Shown here: piece after piece, positions 7,776 through 16,014 of the stretch
Numbering within the stretch: the first letter of the stretch is position 1
How the letters are laid out: the number at the start of each line of letters is the position of its first letter
Translations under genes and position numbers: made by a program
The notes under the pieces: generated by a model
Database searches by the model: none
What the model was told of the DNA's origin: nothing
What the model saw: only the letters and a program-made list of their open reading frames with translations
NCBI GenBank assembly: GCA_012520645.1
Contig: JAAYNV010000041.1
Coordinates: 1 to 44,202 of the forward strand
Source: Clostridiales bacterium
Lineage (GTDB): Bacteria > Bacillota > Clostridia > Lachnospirales > Lachnospiraceae
Direction: 5' to 3'
Length of the DNA stretch: 44,202 nucleotides

Positions 7776-9152
7776 CTAATTCACAATATTCCTCAGCCAT
7801 ACACCCTTTTTCACAAGCACAAAACCAATGATACACTTGATGATCTCAATCGCCTGACAACAGAAATATACAAGTACAATATTCAGACCTGTATATCGGC
7901 TGAGTACATAGGCAAGCGGAATAGTGATGATCCAGACAAACACACTGTCAAAGAAAAATGTAATGACCGTCCGACCGCCGGAACGCAGCGTAAAATAAGT
8001 CGCGTGCATAAACGCCTGCTGTGGCATAAATATGGCTGCTACGACGATAAACCTTTCCGCCAGTAAACGAACCTCATCTGAGGTATTGTAAATCTGCGGG
8101 AAGAACGGCGATATCATCGCCATGACTGCTCCGATTCCCACGCAACACATGACAGAAAAGAAAATCAGCTTGGTATCCGTATCCTTTGCTTCTTCCATCT
8201 TATTGGCTCCCAGAAGCTGTCCGACCACAATGGATACGGAGCTTCCCAGTGCAATAAACACAACATTGAATAGATTACCGATCGTATTGGAAATATTCAT
8301 ACCGGCAACCACATTTAAACCACGGACGGAATAACACTGTAACAGCATTGCCATACCGGCTGACCAAAGTGCCTCATTCACCAAAAGAGGGCAACCCTTC
8401 AGGAGAATCTTCTTCACCAGATCTATCGGTACGCGCAGACTTCTATAAACTCCTTCCATATAAGGATTCTTTTCCTTATGTCTGTGCGTCCAGACCACTA
8501 CGATCATACATTCTGCAAATCTCGAAATTGTCGTTGCAATCGCCGCACCCGCAACACCGAGCGCAGGTGCACCAAATTTTCCAAAAATCAATACATAATT
8601 GAACATCATATTGACGCAGACCGCCGCAATTCCTGCCTTCATGGGAAGCAGCGTTTCTCCGGTTTCCCGCAGTGTACTCGCATAAATCTGCACAATGGAA
8701 AACGGTATGATACCAATCAGCATAATGGACAAATATTGTTTTCCATAAAAAAGAGCTGATTCAATACTCTTTGCATCATTACTTTCATTCAGATACAACT
8801 GAATGAGTTCTCCGCCAAAAAGCAGAAATATCATCATACCGATTGCCGTAACGATTACAGAAATCCAGATTTTAAACCGGAAAGTCTCCCGGATTCCTTT
8901 TTGATTGCCCTGTCCATAAAACTGTGCCCCAAAAATTCCGGCACCGGAGAGTCCTCCAAAAATACATAGATTATATACAAAAAGAAGCTGATTTACGATG
9001 GCAACACTGGACATCTGCTCCGTGCCGACCTGTCCCACCATAATATTGTCCAAAAGACTCACAAAGTTTGTGATTCCATTCTGTATCATGATTGGGACCG
9101 CCACTAACAGCACTTTTCTGTAAAATGCTCTGTCTCCTATTAACTTTCTCAT
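7776..9152 (-). CDS. MATE-family cation/drug exporter
   Basis: 458 residues with about twelve hydrophobic segments in two similar halves. The first half has the NorM-like VPIMIQNGITNFVSLLDNIM and VGQVGTEQMSSVAIVNQL patterns, the second the ALGSSVSIVVGQLLGA repeat. It is a Na+- or H+-driven exporter of the inner membrane; the substrate cannot be read from sequence. AAAGGA precedes the ATG by nine bases. It follows the broken SH3 gene by 25 bases and may share its transcript. It converges with ecfA, with no clear terminator in the 12-base gap. Confidence 0.9.
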   Translation of the reverse strand: MRKLIGDRAFYRKVLLVAVPIMIQNGITNFVSLLDNIMVGQVGTEQMSSVAIVNQLLFVYNLCIFGGLSGAGIFGAQFYGQGNQKGIRETFRFKIWISVIVTAIGMMIFLLFGGELIQLYLNESNDAKSIESALFYGKQYLSIMLIGIIPFSIVQIYASTLRETGETLLPMKAGIAAVCVNMMFNYVLIFGKFGAPALGVAGAAIATTISRFAECMIVVVWTHRHKEKNPYMEGVYRSLRVPIDLVKKILLKGCPLLVNEALWSAGMAMLLQCYSVRGLNVVAGMNISNTIGNLFNVVFIALGSSVSIVVGQLLGANKMEEAKDTDTKLIFFSVMCCVGIGAVMAMISPFFPQIYNTSDEVRLLAERFIVVAAIFMPQQAFMHATYFTLRSGGRTVITFFFDSVFVWIITIPLAYVLSRYTGLNIVLVYFCCQAIEIIKCIIGFVLVKKGVWLRNIVN

Positions 9153-9177
9153 TACTTACTATTCCTTTATCCCAAAT

Positions 9178-10471
9178 CTAATCGGCAACAATAAGTGAAC
9201 CAAAGACCTCCTGTGCACTTTTGCCGATATCGGCTATTGTATCATAGTTATCTATATAAAACCATCCCTGTCTTCCATCCTCTGTTTCAAGCTGGACCCA
9301 GTTTTTATTATCCGTTGCAATAAAAGTTACTTTTCCCGGCTCTGCCGTAAAGAACTCTCCTTCCCTGTCCGGTGTCGTATAAACCGGAAGCTCACAAAGC
9401 AGTGACGCTTTATTTTCTCCAATCGGATAATAAACCGTCTGCTGTTCAAAAACCAGATTTCCGGCACCGTTTAACTTCCAGTACCCTTCCGCATACCAGG
9501 TCTGCAATATGGACAGACGGAATGCTGCAATGACTTCTCCCTGACCACTGCCATCGTTCTGAAAATGACAGGTATCTGAAACCGGATTATCCGTTACCGA
9601 TCCTACCAGCCTGATATCTCCGCTTTGATACCTTATAAAATATGTAACCGGATCATCGCTTGGTCCATTATCAAACAGAGCGACCTCCTTAAAAGAATCC
9701 GAGGCATCCAAATCAACAATATAAAAACAGTCTGTTCCCGGAGAATCCATAAAAATGCCCAAATCAGAAAGTCTCTTTGTAAAATCCTTTCCGTCAATCG
9801 TGAACTCCGAAACCTGTACATCCTTCATCATGCCAGTTTCATCCTCTTCAGTTTTTAAAACATACTTGACCGTCTGTACACCTTCTCCATTTAAATCCAC
9901 TGCAATTTCTTCTCCGACCGGAATCTCTGTCACCGCATTGCTGCTCTGTACGATCACATCATCCCTTTTATTTCCGATTGCATCCTCAAAATAAAAATTA
10001 TAATCCTGATACGTCTTTTCCTTTCCGTATGAATTCCCTACCTCTCTGGTCTTTACTTCATATACCATCTGTTCAAGTTCCTGCCTGCTGTATTCTCCCG
10101 GCTGCAGATTGATACAATAACCAATATTGCCCGGCAGACCGTACAGATAGCCGGCTGCTTTTTTTCTTTTACAAACAGATAGTTTAAACATCCCTCGGAG
10201 GTACTTTCCTCTATAATTCCCGTAGAAAATCCGATTTTGGTCTTCATCACACTTTTTGCTTCATATGGAGCAAATACATAAAGAGTATCATAATCTATCG
10301 TAAACAAATCCGATACCTGTCCCTTTTCCTCCTGCATGATCTTAGAAAGATTTCTTTCCAATATTCTTGTATTTTTATTATTCAATGAAAAAAACTGACA
10401 CATAGTATGGCAAAAGCTATTGTGATTACTGTACCCGCAGCTACAGTTATTCCTTTTCTTCTTATATTCAT
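9178..10471 (-). pseudogene. secreted/anchored SH3-domain protein, two -1 frameshifts
   Basis: Three overlapping frames join into one coherent protein of about 431 residues if one base is restored in each of two runs: seven A at 10388-10394 and seven T at 10159-10165 (plus-strand bases). The joined chain starts at 10471 (AAGGAG seven bases upstream), begins with a positively charged segment and a hydrophobic helix ending near CVSFFSLNN (signal anchor), has a long unrecognised beta-rich middle, and ends with a bacterial SH3-like domain (LPVYTTPDREGEFF to QGWFYIDNY). With two bases restored, the total length is an exact number of codons. It is either truly inactivated, phase-variable, or a sequencing artefact. 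Function unknown; probably cell-envelope associated. Confidence 0.7.
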
Positions 10472-10619
10472 TTTCATGCTCCTTATATTTACAATAAATA
10501 TTCTAAATCTGATAGCTGTCTATGAAATTGGCATCATATATAAAATCTATAAATCATCATACCATACGTAATGTGTTCAATTCTTTAATAAATCATTAAG
10601 ATACTCTAAAATTTATCGC

Positions 10620-10658
10620 AAAAAATCCGGCAGCCAGCATTGATCTGACCACCGGATC
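10620..10658 (-). terminator. terminator of the xylB-DUF4867-isomerase operon
   Basis: On the minus strand a 13-bp stem (three wobble pairs) starting ATCCGG and closing CCGGAT, with a seven-base loop, is followed by TTTTTT. It lies about 50 bases beyond the isomerase stop codon. Confidence 0.75.
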
Positions 10659-10709
10659 TCTTCGCGTTATTCTCTCACCATACCCTGATTATGTCCAAAC
10701 ACTGTTTTC

Positions 10710-12197
10710 CTATTTGAACGGATTCTCTGTCGGGTAAAGCATTCCCTTCGGCTGGTTGAAGTTGATCTCATCTACCGGAACACCGATATACTTAAATACT
10801 TCATAGAGAGCCTTTCCATAATGTCCGAAAGCAACTGCTCCATGGTGCGGGTAATTCTTCTCGATCAGTACATGACGGTAGAATCTTCCCATCTCCGGAA
10901 TTGCAAATACACCGATTGCCCCGAAGGACTTGGTTGCTACCGGAAGGACTTCACCATGTGCAATATAAGCACGAATTTTAGCGTCTGCGGTGCTCTGTAA
11001 ACGGAAGAATGTAATGTCGCCAGGTACAATATCGCCTTCCAGAGTTCCCTGTGTAACCTCTTCCGGAAGCGCTCTTGCCATAATCATCTGATACTTCATG
11101 GAGCAGAATGACAACTTCTTGCTGTTGGTATTTCCGCAATGGAATCCCATGAATGTATCCTCATGTGTATAATCAAATTTGCCTTTGATGGACTCTTCGT
11201 ACATATCATTCGGTACGGAATTGTTGATATCAAGCAGGGTAACTACATCTTCACTGACAACGCTTCCGATAAACTCACTCAGTGCACCATAAATATCTAC
11301 TTCACAGGATACCGGAATACCGCGTCCGGTCAGACGGCTGTTGACATAACACGGAACAAATCCAAACTGTGTCTGGAATGCCGGCCAGCATTTTCCGGCA
11401 ATCGCAACATATTTACGATAACCCTTGTGCGCATCAATCCAATCTAAGAGAGTTAATTCATACTGAGCTAACTTCGGTAAAATTTCCGGTTTCTTATTGC
11501 CTTCGCCAAGCTCCTTTTCCATATCCTTTACAACATCCGGGATACGAGGATCATTTGCATGCTTGTTGAATGCTTCAAACAGGTCTAATTCAGAGTTTTC
11601 CTCAATTTCAACACCGAGATTATAGAGCTGCTTGATCGGTGCGTTGCAGGCAAGGAAGTTAAGCGGTCTCGGACCGAAGCTGATGATCTTTAAATCAGAA
11701 AGTGCTACAATAGCACGTGCAATCGGAATAAACTCATGAATCATATCTGCACATTCTTCTGCATTTCCTACCGGATATTCCGGGATATAAGCTTTAATGT
11801 TACGCAGCTTTAAGTTATAGCTTGCATTTAACATACCGCAGTAAGCATCACCACGTCCGCCTACCAGATTATTCTGTGTTTCCTCTGCTGCTGCTGCGAA
11901 CATCTTCGGTCCGTCAAAATGCTTTGCAAGCAATGTTTCGGAAATCTCCGGTCCAAAGTTACCAAGATATACACAAAGTGCATTACATCCTGCCTTCTTG
12001 ATATCCTCAAGAGCCTGAACCATATGGATTTCACTTTCTACGATACAGATTGGGCACTCGTAAATGTCCTCTGCATCATATTTTGCCTTGTAAGCATTTA
12101 CAAGAGCCTCTCTTCTGGTTACGGAAAGAGATTCCGGGAAGCAGTCACGGCTTACTGCTACGATTCCTAATTTGATTTTTGGCATGTTTTCCATCAT
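10710..12197 (-). CDS. L-fucose/L-arabinose isomerase family protein
   Basis: 495 residues of the FucI/AraA-type ketol isomerase superfamily. The likely metal ligands of FucI are retained: Glu in PVSCEVDIYGA, Asp in VTLLDINNS, and His in the C-terminal HHGAVAFGHYG. FucI enzymes interconvert L-fucose/L-fuculose and D-arabinose/D-ribulose. This one is shorter than E. coli FucI (about 590) and belongs to a distinct branch, so the sugar is uncertain. AGGAGG lies six bases before the first ATG. It is the last gene of a leftward operon after xylulokinase and DUF4867; no fuculokinase or aldolase is nearby, which argues against classical fucose catabolism. Confidence 0.8.
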   Translation of the reverse strand: MMENMPKIKLGIVAVSRDCFPESLSVTRREALVNAYKAKYDAEDIYECPICIVESEIHMVQALEDIKKAGCNALCVYLGNFGPEISETLLAKHFDGPKMFAAAAEETQNNLVGGRGDAYCGMLNASYNLKLRNIKAYIPEYPVGNAEECADMIHEFIPIARAIVALSDLKIISFGPRPLNFLACNAPIKQLYNLGVEIEENSELDLFEAFNKHANDPRIPDVVKDMEKELGEGNKKPEILPKLAQYELTLLDWIDAHKGYRKYVAIAGKCWPAFQTQFGFVPCYVNSRLTGRGIPVSCEVDIYGALSEFIGSVVSEDVVTLLDINNSVPNDMYEESIKGKFDYTHEDTFMGFHCGNTNSKKLSFCSMKYQMIMARALPEEVTQGTLEGDIVPGDITFFRLQSTADAKIRAYIAHGEVLPVATKSFGAIGVFAIPEMGRFYRHVLIEKNYPHHGAVAFGHYGKALYEVFKYIGVPVDEINFNQPKGMLYPTENPFK

Positions 12198-12279
12198 TGT
12201 TTTCCTCCTGACATATCATTTTTTGTTTTCATGTAAAATGTTAATTAATTAATTTCTTTACAATATTTCTGAACCCTTT

Positions 12280-12903
12280 TCAGTCCTTTGAAATATCAAT
12301 ATTTTTACCAATCAGACCAATATGAGCGCCTGCATCCAGACCACCTTCTTCATGCCCGATCAGCCATTTATTTTTAGCAGTAATGAGTGCATCCTCGCCA
12401 CCTTTATGTTCTTTATCAAGTGGCAGGTTCGTACCCTTTGGAAGTACAACCACATCCTTAAAGCCGCCTTCATCTGCATTGCAGGGCGCATAGTGAAGAG
12501 TTGTCGCATACAGTTCCACTGCCGTTCCCTTAGGCACCTTGAAAGCCTCGATCAGATCCGTATTGTAAGTAAAGCTTTTTGTAATATCCTGCTGCTTTCC
12601 GAGTAACAGCACCAGATCTGTCGCTGCTACATTAATCTCCGAAGATCTGTGATATTCCACCGCATTGAGTTTGTAGTTATGTCCATTACAGTAACCGATC
12701 TGAATCGGCAGTTCTCCATATACTGCAGTCTCCAGTTCTTTCTTAACCGGAAGGTTTTCCAATAAATCCACACCCGGCTCATATACTACACCATCCGGCA
12801 GCGGAGTATTCTCCATCGCCTTAATAAGCTCTGTAAAATCAATACCTTCCACAATTCTTCCATAAGCCTTGAAGGCTTCATCTGTGACCTTTTTAATCTT
12901 CAC
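12280..12903 (-). CDS. DUF4867 family protein, cupin-like
   Basis: 207 residues, soluble, GTG start with GGATGGG upstream. I recognise the DUF4867 family, which has no assigned function. The sequence shows a cupin-like metal pattern: Glu83-x-His85-x3-Glu89 followed by a Gly-containing strand, and a second motif ending TLHYAPC (His137) after PKGTAVE. This resembles cupin sugar isomerases such as D-lyxose isomerase, or mutarotase/epimerase-type cupins. Placed between xylulokinase and an isomerase-like gene, it probably acts on the same pentose. Enzymatic role is an inference; family assignment is fairly firm. Confidence 0.7.
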   Translation of the reverse strand: MKIKKVTDEAFKAYGRIVEGIDFTELIKAMENTPLPDGVVYEPGVDLLENLPVKKELETAVYGELPIQIGYCNGHNYKLNAVEYHRSSEINVAATDLVLLLGKQQDITKSFTYNTDLIEAFKVPKGTAVELYATTLHYAPCNADEGGFKDVVVLPKGTNLPLDKEHKGGEDALITAKNKWLIGHEEGGLDAGAHIGLIGKNIDISKD

Positions 12904-12967
12904 CTTTAACCCATCCTTTCCCTATACTGAAATACTCTGTTTCCGGTTACTCAAATGTATTGTGTCA

Positions 12968-14437
12968 CTAAATAATCTTATCAAACAACTCCTTACATGC
13001 AGGATATATTGCTTTAAACTGCTGATATCTTGCTTCATATTTTGCTGCAAGATCTGCTTCCGGTTCTACGGTATCCACAACTTTCACTAACTTTTCTGCT
13101 GCCTCTTCTACACTTGCAAACTCTCCACAGGCAACTGCGGCTAACATTGCACCACCCAGTGCAGGTCCTTCTTCGCTTTCAATCACATCCACCTTAATGT
13201 TCAGAATGTTGGCGATCATCTTCTTCCAGAGAGGACTCTTAGCACCGCCACCGCAAATCTTTGTTCTTTCGATTTTGATTCCCAGTGACTTTGCAACTTC
13301 AAAGGAATCTCTGAGTGCAAAAGCAACACCCTCTAAAACAGCCTGTGTCATATCGGCTCTTGTCGTATCCATGGTCATACCGATAAAGGTACCTCTGGCA
13401 TTCGGATTGTTATGTGGGGAACGCTCACCCATCAAATATGGCAGGAAGTATACATGATTTTCTCCCAGCTTTGTAATTTCCTTCTGCTCAGCCGCATAAT
13501 CCTTTGTACCGATGATTTCATCCATCCACCATTTATTACAGGAAGCGGCGCTTAACATACATCCCATCAGATGATAATGTCCGTCTGCATGTGCAAAGGC
13601 ATGCAGTGCATTATTTTTATCCACACCAAAGTTCCTGGATGAAATAAATACGGTTCCGCTTGTACCAAGAGAGATATTACACATACCATCGCCTACTGTT
13701 CCCGTTCCGACTGCTGCCGCCGCATTGTCTCCGGCACCGGCCACAATCTTTACGGTCTCCGGTATTCCAAGCTCTGCTGCCACTTCCGGCAGAATCGTTC
13801 CGACTGCCTCGTAGCTTTCAAATACCTTTGCTAACATATCCTCGCTGATACCACAGATATCGCACATTTCCTTAGACCATGAGCGGTTCTTTACATCAAA
13901 GATCAGCATACCGGAAGCATCCGAGACATCTGTACAATGCACACCGGAAAGCTTATATGCGATATAATCCTTGGGCAGCATGATCTTACGGATTCTTGCA
14001 AAATTTTCCGGCTCTCTATTCTTTACCCATAGAATTTTCGGAGCAGTAAATCCGGTAAAGGAAATATTTGCCGTATATTTGGAAAGTGTCTCTTTACCGA
14101 TTACATGATTCAGATAATCGCATTCCTCTGTTGTTCTTCCATCATTCCAGAGAATCGCCGGACGGATGACTTCATCCTTTTCATCCAGGATAACCAGTCC
14201 GTGCATCTGTCCACCAAAGCTGATACCGGCCACCTGACTTTTGTCACATTCGCTTAAAAGTTCCTTCATACCATCCATCGTTTGTGTATACCAGTCCTCC
14301 GGCTTCTGTTCAGACCAGCCCGGATGAGGGAAGTATAACGGATATTCTCTGGAAACAATTTTCTGAATCTTTCCATTTCCATCCATGAGCAACAGTTTTA
14401 CTGCTGATGTACCCAGATCAATACCTACATAAAGCAT
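12968..14437 (-). CDS. xylB: xylulokinase (FGGY kinase)
   Basis: 489 residues, the normal XylB length. FGGY-family motifs are present: the N-terminal phosphate loop YVGIDLGTSAVKLLLMD, the xylulokinase-typical GGQMHGLV and ILWNDGRT, the ATP-site AGAGDNAAAAVGTG with SLGTSGTVF, and ICGGGAKSPLWKKMIA near the C-terminus. It should phosphorylate D-xylulose to D-xylulose-5-phosphate for the pentose phosphate pathway. AGGAGG six bases before the ATG. It is the first gene of the operon behind a LacI-type operator. No xylose isomerase (XylA) is in the window, so the D-xylulose may come from the DUF4867 or isomerase-like partner. Confidence 0.9.
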   Translation of the reverse strand: MLYVGIDLGTSAVKLLLMDGNGKIQKIVSREYPLYFPHPGWSEQKPEDWYTQTMDGMKELLSECDKSQVAGISFGGQMHGLVILDEKDEVIRPAILWNDGRTTEECDYLNHVIGKETLSKYTANISFTGFTAPKILWVKNREPENFARIRKIMLPKDYIAYKLSGVHCTDVSDASGMLIFDVKNRSWSKEMCDICGISEDMLAKVFESYEAVGTILPEVAAELGIPETVKIVAGAGDNAAAAVGTGTVGDGMCNISLGTSGTVFISSRNFGVDKNNALHAFAHADGHYHLMGCMLSAASCNKWWMDEIIGTKDYAAEQKEITKLGENHVYFLPYLMGERSPHNNPNARGTFIGMTMDTTRADMTQAVLEGVAFALRDSFEVAKSLGIKIERTKICGGGAKSPLWKKMIANILNIKVDVIESEEGPALGGAMLAAVACGEFASVEEAAEKLVKVVDTVEPEADLAAKYEARYQQFKAIYPACKELFDKII

Positions 14438-14495
14438 TGCATTTCCTCCTTTTTCACACCTATATTTTCATTTGTTTCTTTTATGTATTCTGCTT

Positions 14496-14552
14496 AACGT
14501 GCACGAGCACGTTTTTTCTTTTATCATATACCTTATGTATATAAAAAATCAA
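14496..14552 (-). promoter_or_regulatory. xylB operon promoter and LacI-type operator
   Basis: Minus strand: TTGATT (14547-14552), 18-bp spacer, TATGAT (14523-14528). Ten bases downstream lies the inverted repeat AACGTGC-ACGA-GCACGTT (14496-14513), placed to block initiation or escape. The divergent LacI gene is the obvious binder. On the plus strand the repeat is followed by a T-run and could also act as a terminator. Confidence 0.6.
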
Positions 14553-14581
14553 CAGTAATTTGCATTTTCATAGACTTGCAC

Positions 14582-14626
14582 AAAAAAAAGGACTTGAATC
14601 CGTAAAAATGTACAAATTCCCTGTCC
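14582..14626 (-). terminator. terminator of the small lipoprotein gene
   Basis: Minus strand: an imperfect long stem closing GGAC/GTCC with inner GAAT/ATTC and GTA/TAC pairs, followed by eight T residues (14582-14589 as A on the plus strand). Confidence 0.65.
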
Positions 14627-14687
14627 TCTCTTTTTCTGTGCAGATTCCACTGAATCCAAATGCTGTTTTCTATTATCCGAATCTTCC

Positions 14688-14822
14688 CTATACAGTTGAT
14701 AGCGGCACTACTGTATTTTCTGTAACTGTCTCTTCTGTTGGTGCATCTTTTGTGCCACAGCCTGTAAACAAGGTACCAACACAGATCATCATAAATACTC
14801 CTGTTGCCACTTTCTTTTTCAA
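14688..14822 (-). CDS. 44-residue predicted lipoprotein, TTG start
   Basis: A short gene read leftward from TTG at 14822, with AAGGGAG nine bases upstream. It encodes a lysine-rich start, a hydrophobic segment and the lipobox LFTGC (Cys at residue 22), then a Thr/Glu-rich tail (TKDAPTEETVTENTV) ending at TAG. The lipobox and ribosome binding site make translation likely, and it has its own terminator. It lies between xylB and the divergent LacI regulator. It may be an intact tiny lipoprotein or the remnant of a sugar-binding protein, the missing transporter component of this sugar locus. An in-frame ATG at codon 11 is less likely as start. Confidence 0.6.
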   Translation of the reverse strand: MKKKVATGVFMMICVGTLFTGCGTKDAPTEETVTENTVVPLSTV

Positions 14823-14963
14823 AATAATACGCTCCCTTCTATTAGTTTGTATTATTCATTATATCAAATGAGTTTTATTATTCACTATCATTTCATGTAG
14901 TAAAATAAAAAAATCACTGATATAATGGATTTGGACATAATTTACTTTTTTTGGAGAAACCAT

Positions 14964-15989
14964 ATGGCTACGATTAAAGAAATTGCCGATCTTGCCGGTG
15001 TTTCCCGCGGTACAGTGGACCGGGTCTTAAATAACCGAGGCTCTGTCAATCCTGTAACTGCTGAAAAAATCCGTGAGATCGCAAATACACTTCACTACAA
15101 ACCGAATAAAGCGGGCATAGCGCTTGCTGCACAGAAAAAAAAGCTGAAAATCGGAGTTGTCCTGTTTGGGGAAGGAAATCCCTTTTTTGATGAGGTTGTC
15201 CGGGGTGTGCACAAAAGAGCAGAAGAACTTTCCGGCTATAACTGTACCGTTTTGTTAAAACAGGTTTCCGACAATGTACAGGCTCAGTTGGATGCCATTG
15301 ATAGTCTCTTAAAAAAGGATATACACGGACTGGCTATTTCTCCTTATAATGCACCGGAAATAGCGGACTGTATTAACAGGCTGTATGACAAAGGTATTCC
15401 GGTTGTCACCTTAAATACTGATATTGAAAATTCCAAACGGATTGCCTATGTAGGCAGCAATTATTATCTTTCCGGTCAGACAGCGGGCGGTTTAATGGGA
15501 CTGGTGACAGGAGGGACTGCTAAAGTCGGTATTATTTCCGGTTCTCCGAAGATCCTCTGTCATACCGAACGGATTGCAGGCTTTAAGGACTGCATTACCA
15601 AACAGTATCCCGGTATCGAAATCATCGATACCATACACAATCAGGATGATGAACATATAAGCTACAGAGTCACCAAAGCACTGCTTGCCGATCATCCTGA
15701 AATCAATGCGCTTTATTTTGCTGCAGCCGGAGTTTTCGGCGGCTGCAAGGCATTGCTTGCCGATTCCTCCAGAAAAGAAAAGCCCTGCCGGATCATTACC
15801 TATGATAATGTTCCCTCCACAAGGGAGTTAGTGAAGCAGGGCATTATCTCCGCTACCATCTGCCAGCAGCCTCTGCTGCAGGGTACGAAGCCGTTGGATA
15901 TTCTGTTTTCTTATCTGACCTCCGGAGAACTGCCAAAAAGAGAATACAACTATGTTGCAGCAGATATTCGGATACGGGAAAATATTTAG
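14964..15989 (+). CDS. LacI-family regulator of the xylB operon
   Basis: 341 residues. The N-terminal helix-turn-helix is classical LacI: TIKEIADLAGVSRGTVDRVL followed by NNRGSVN and a hinge helix. Residues from about 60 onward form a periplasmic-binding-protein type 1 sensor most like ribose/pentose-binding proteins (Peripla_BP_4 type: GNPFFDEVVRGVHKRAEEL, VGSNYYLSGQTAGGLM). The effector is probably a pentose or related sugar. GGAG seven bases before the ATG at 14964 decides the start; the ATG at 14925 lies inside the TATAAT at 14921-14926. It is divergent from xylB and likely represses it at the 14496-14513 repeat. Confidence 0.85.
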   Translation: MATIKEIADLAGVSRGTVDRVLNNRGSVNPVTAEKIREIANTLHYKPNKAGIALAAQKKKLKIGVVLFGEGNPFFDEVVRGVHKRAEELSGYNCTVLLKQVSDNVQAQLDAIDSLLKKDIHGLAISPYNAPEIADCINRLYDKGIPVVTLNTDIENSKRIAYVGSNYYLSGQTAGGLMGLVTGGTAKVGIISGSPKILCHTERIAGFKDCITKQYPGIEIIDTIHNQDDEHISYRVTKALLADHPEINALYFAAAGVFGGCKALLADSSRKEKPCRIITYDNVPSTRELVKQGIISATICQQPLLQGTKPLDILFSYLTSGELPKREYNYVAADIRIRENI

Positions 15990-16014
15990 TCCCCGTCCGT
16001 AAAAACCATTTCTT

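Noticed and set aside
10478-10619. Small gene in the gap right of the SH3 pseudogene
   Set aside because: Only AT-rich sequence with the ribosome binding site of the pseudogene; no open frame with a start signal.
14560-14871. Rightward 103-codon frame between xylB and lacI
   Set aside because: It runs antisense to the small lipoprotein gene and its terminator, has no ribosome binding site and no family resemblance.
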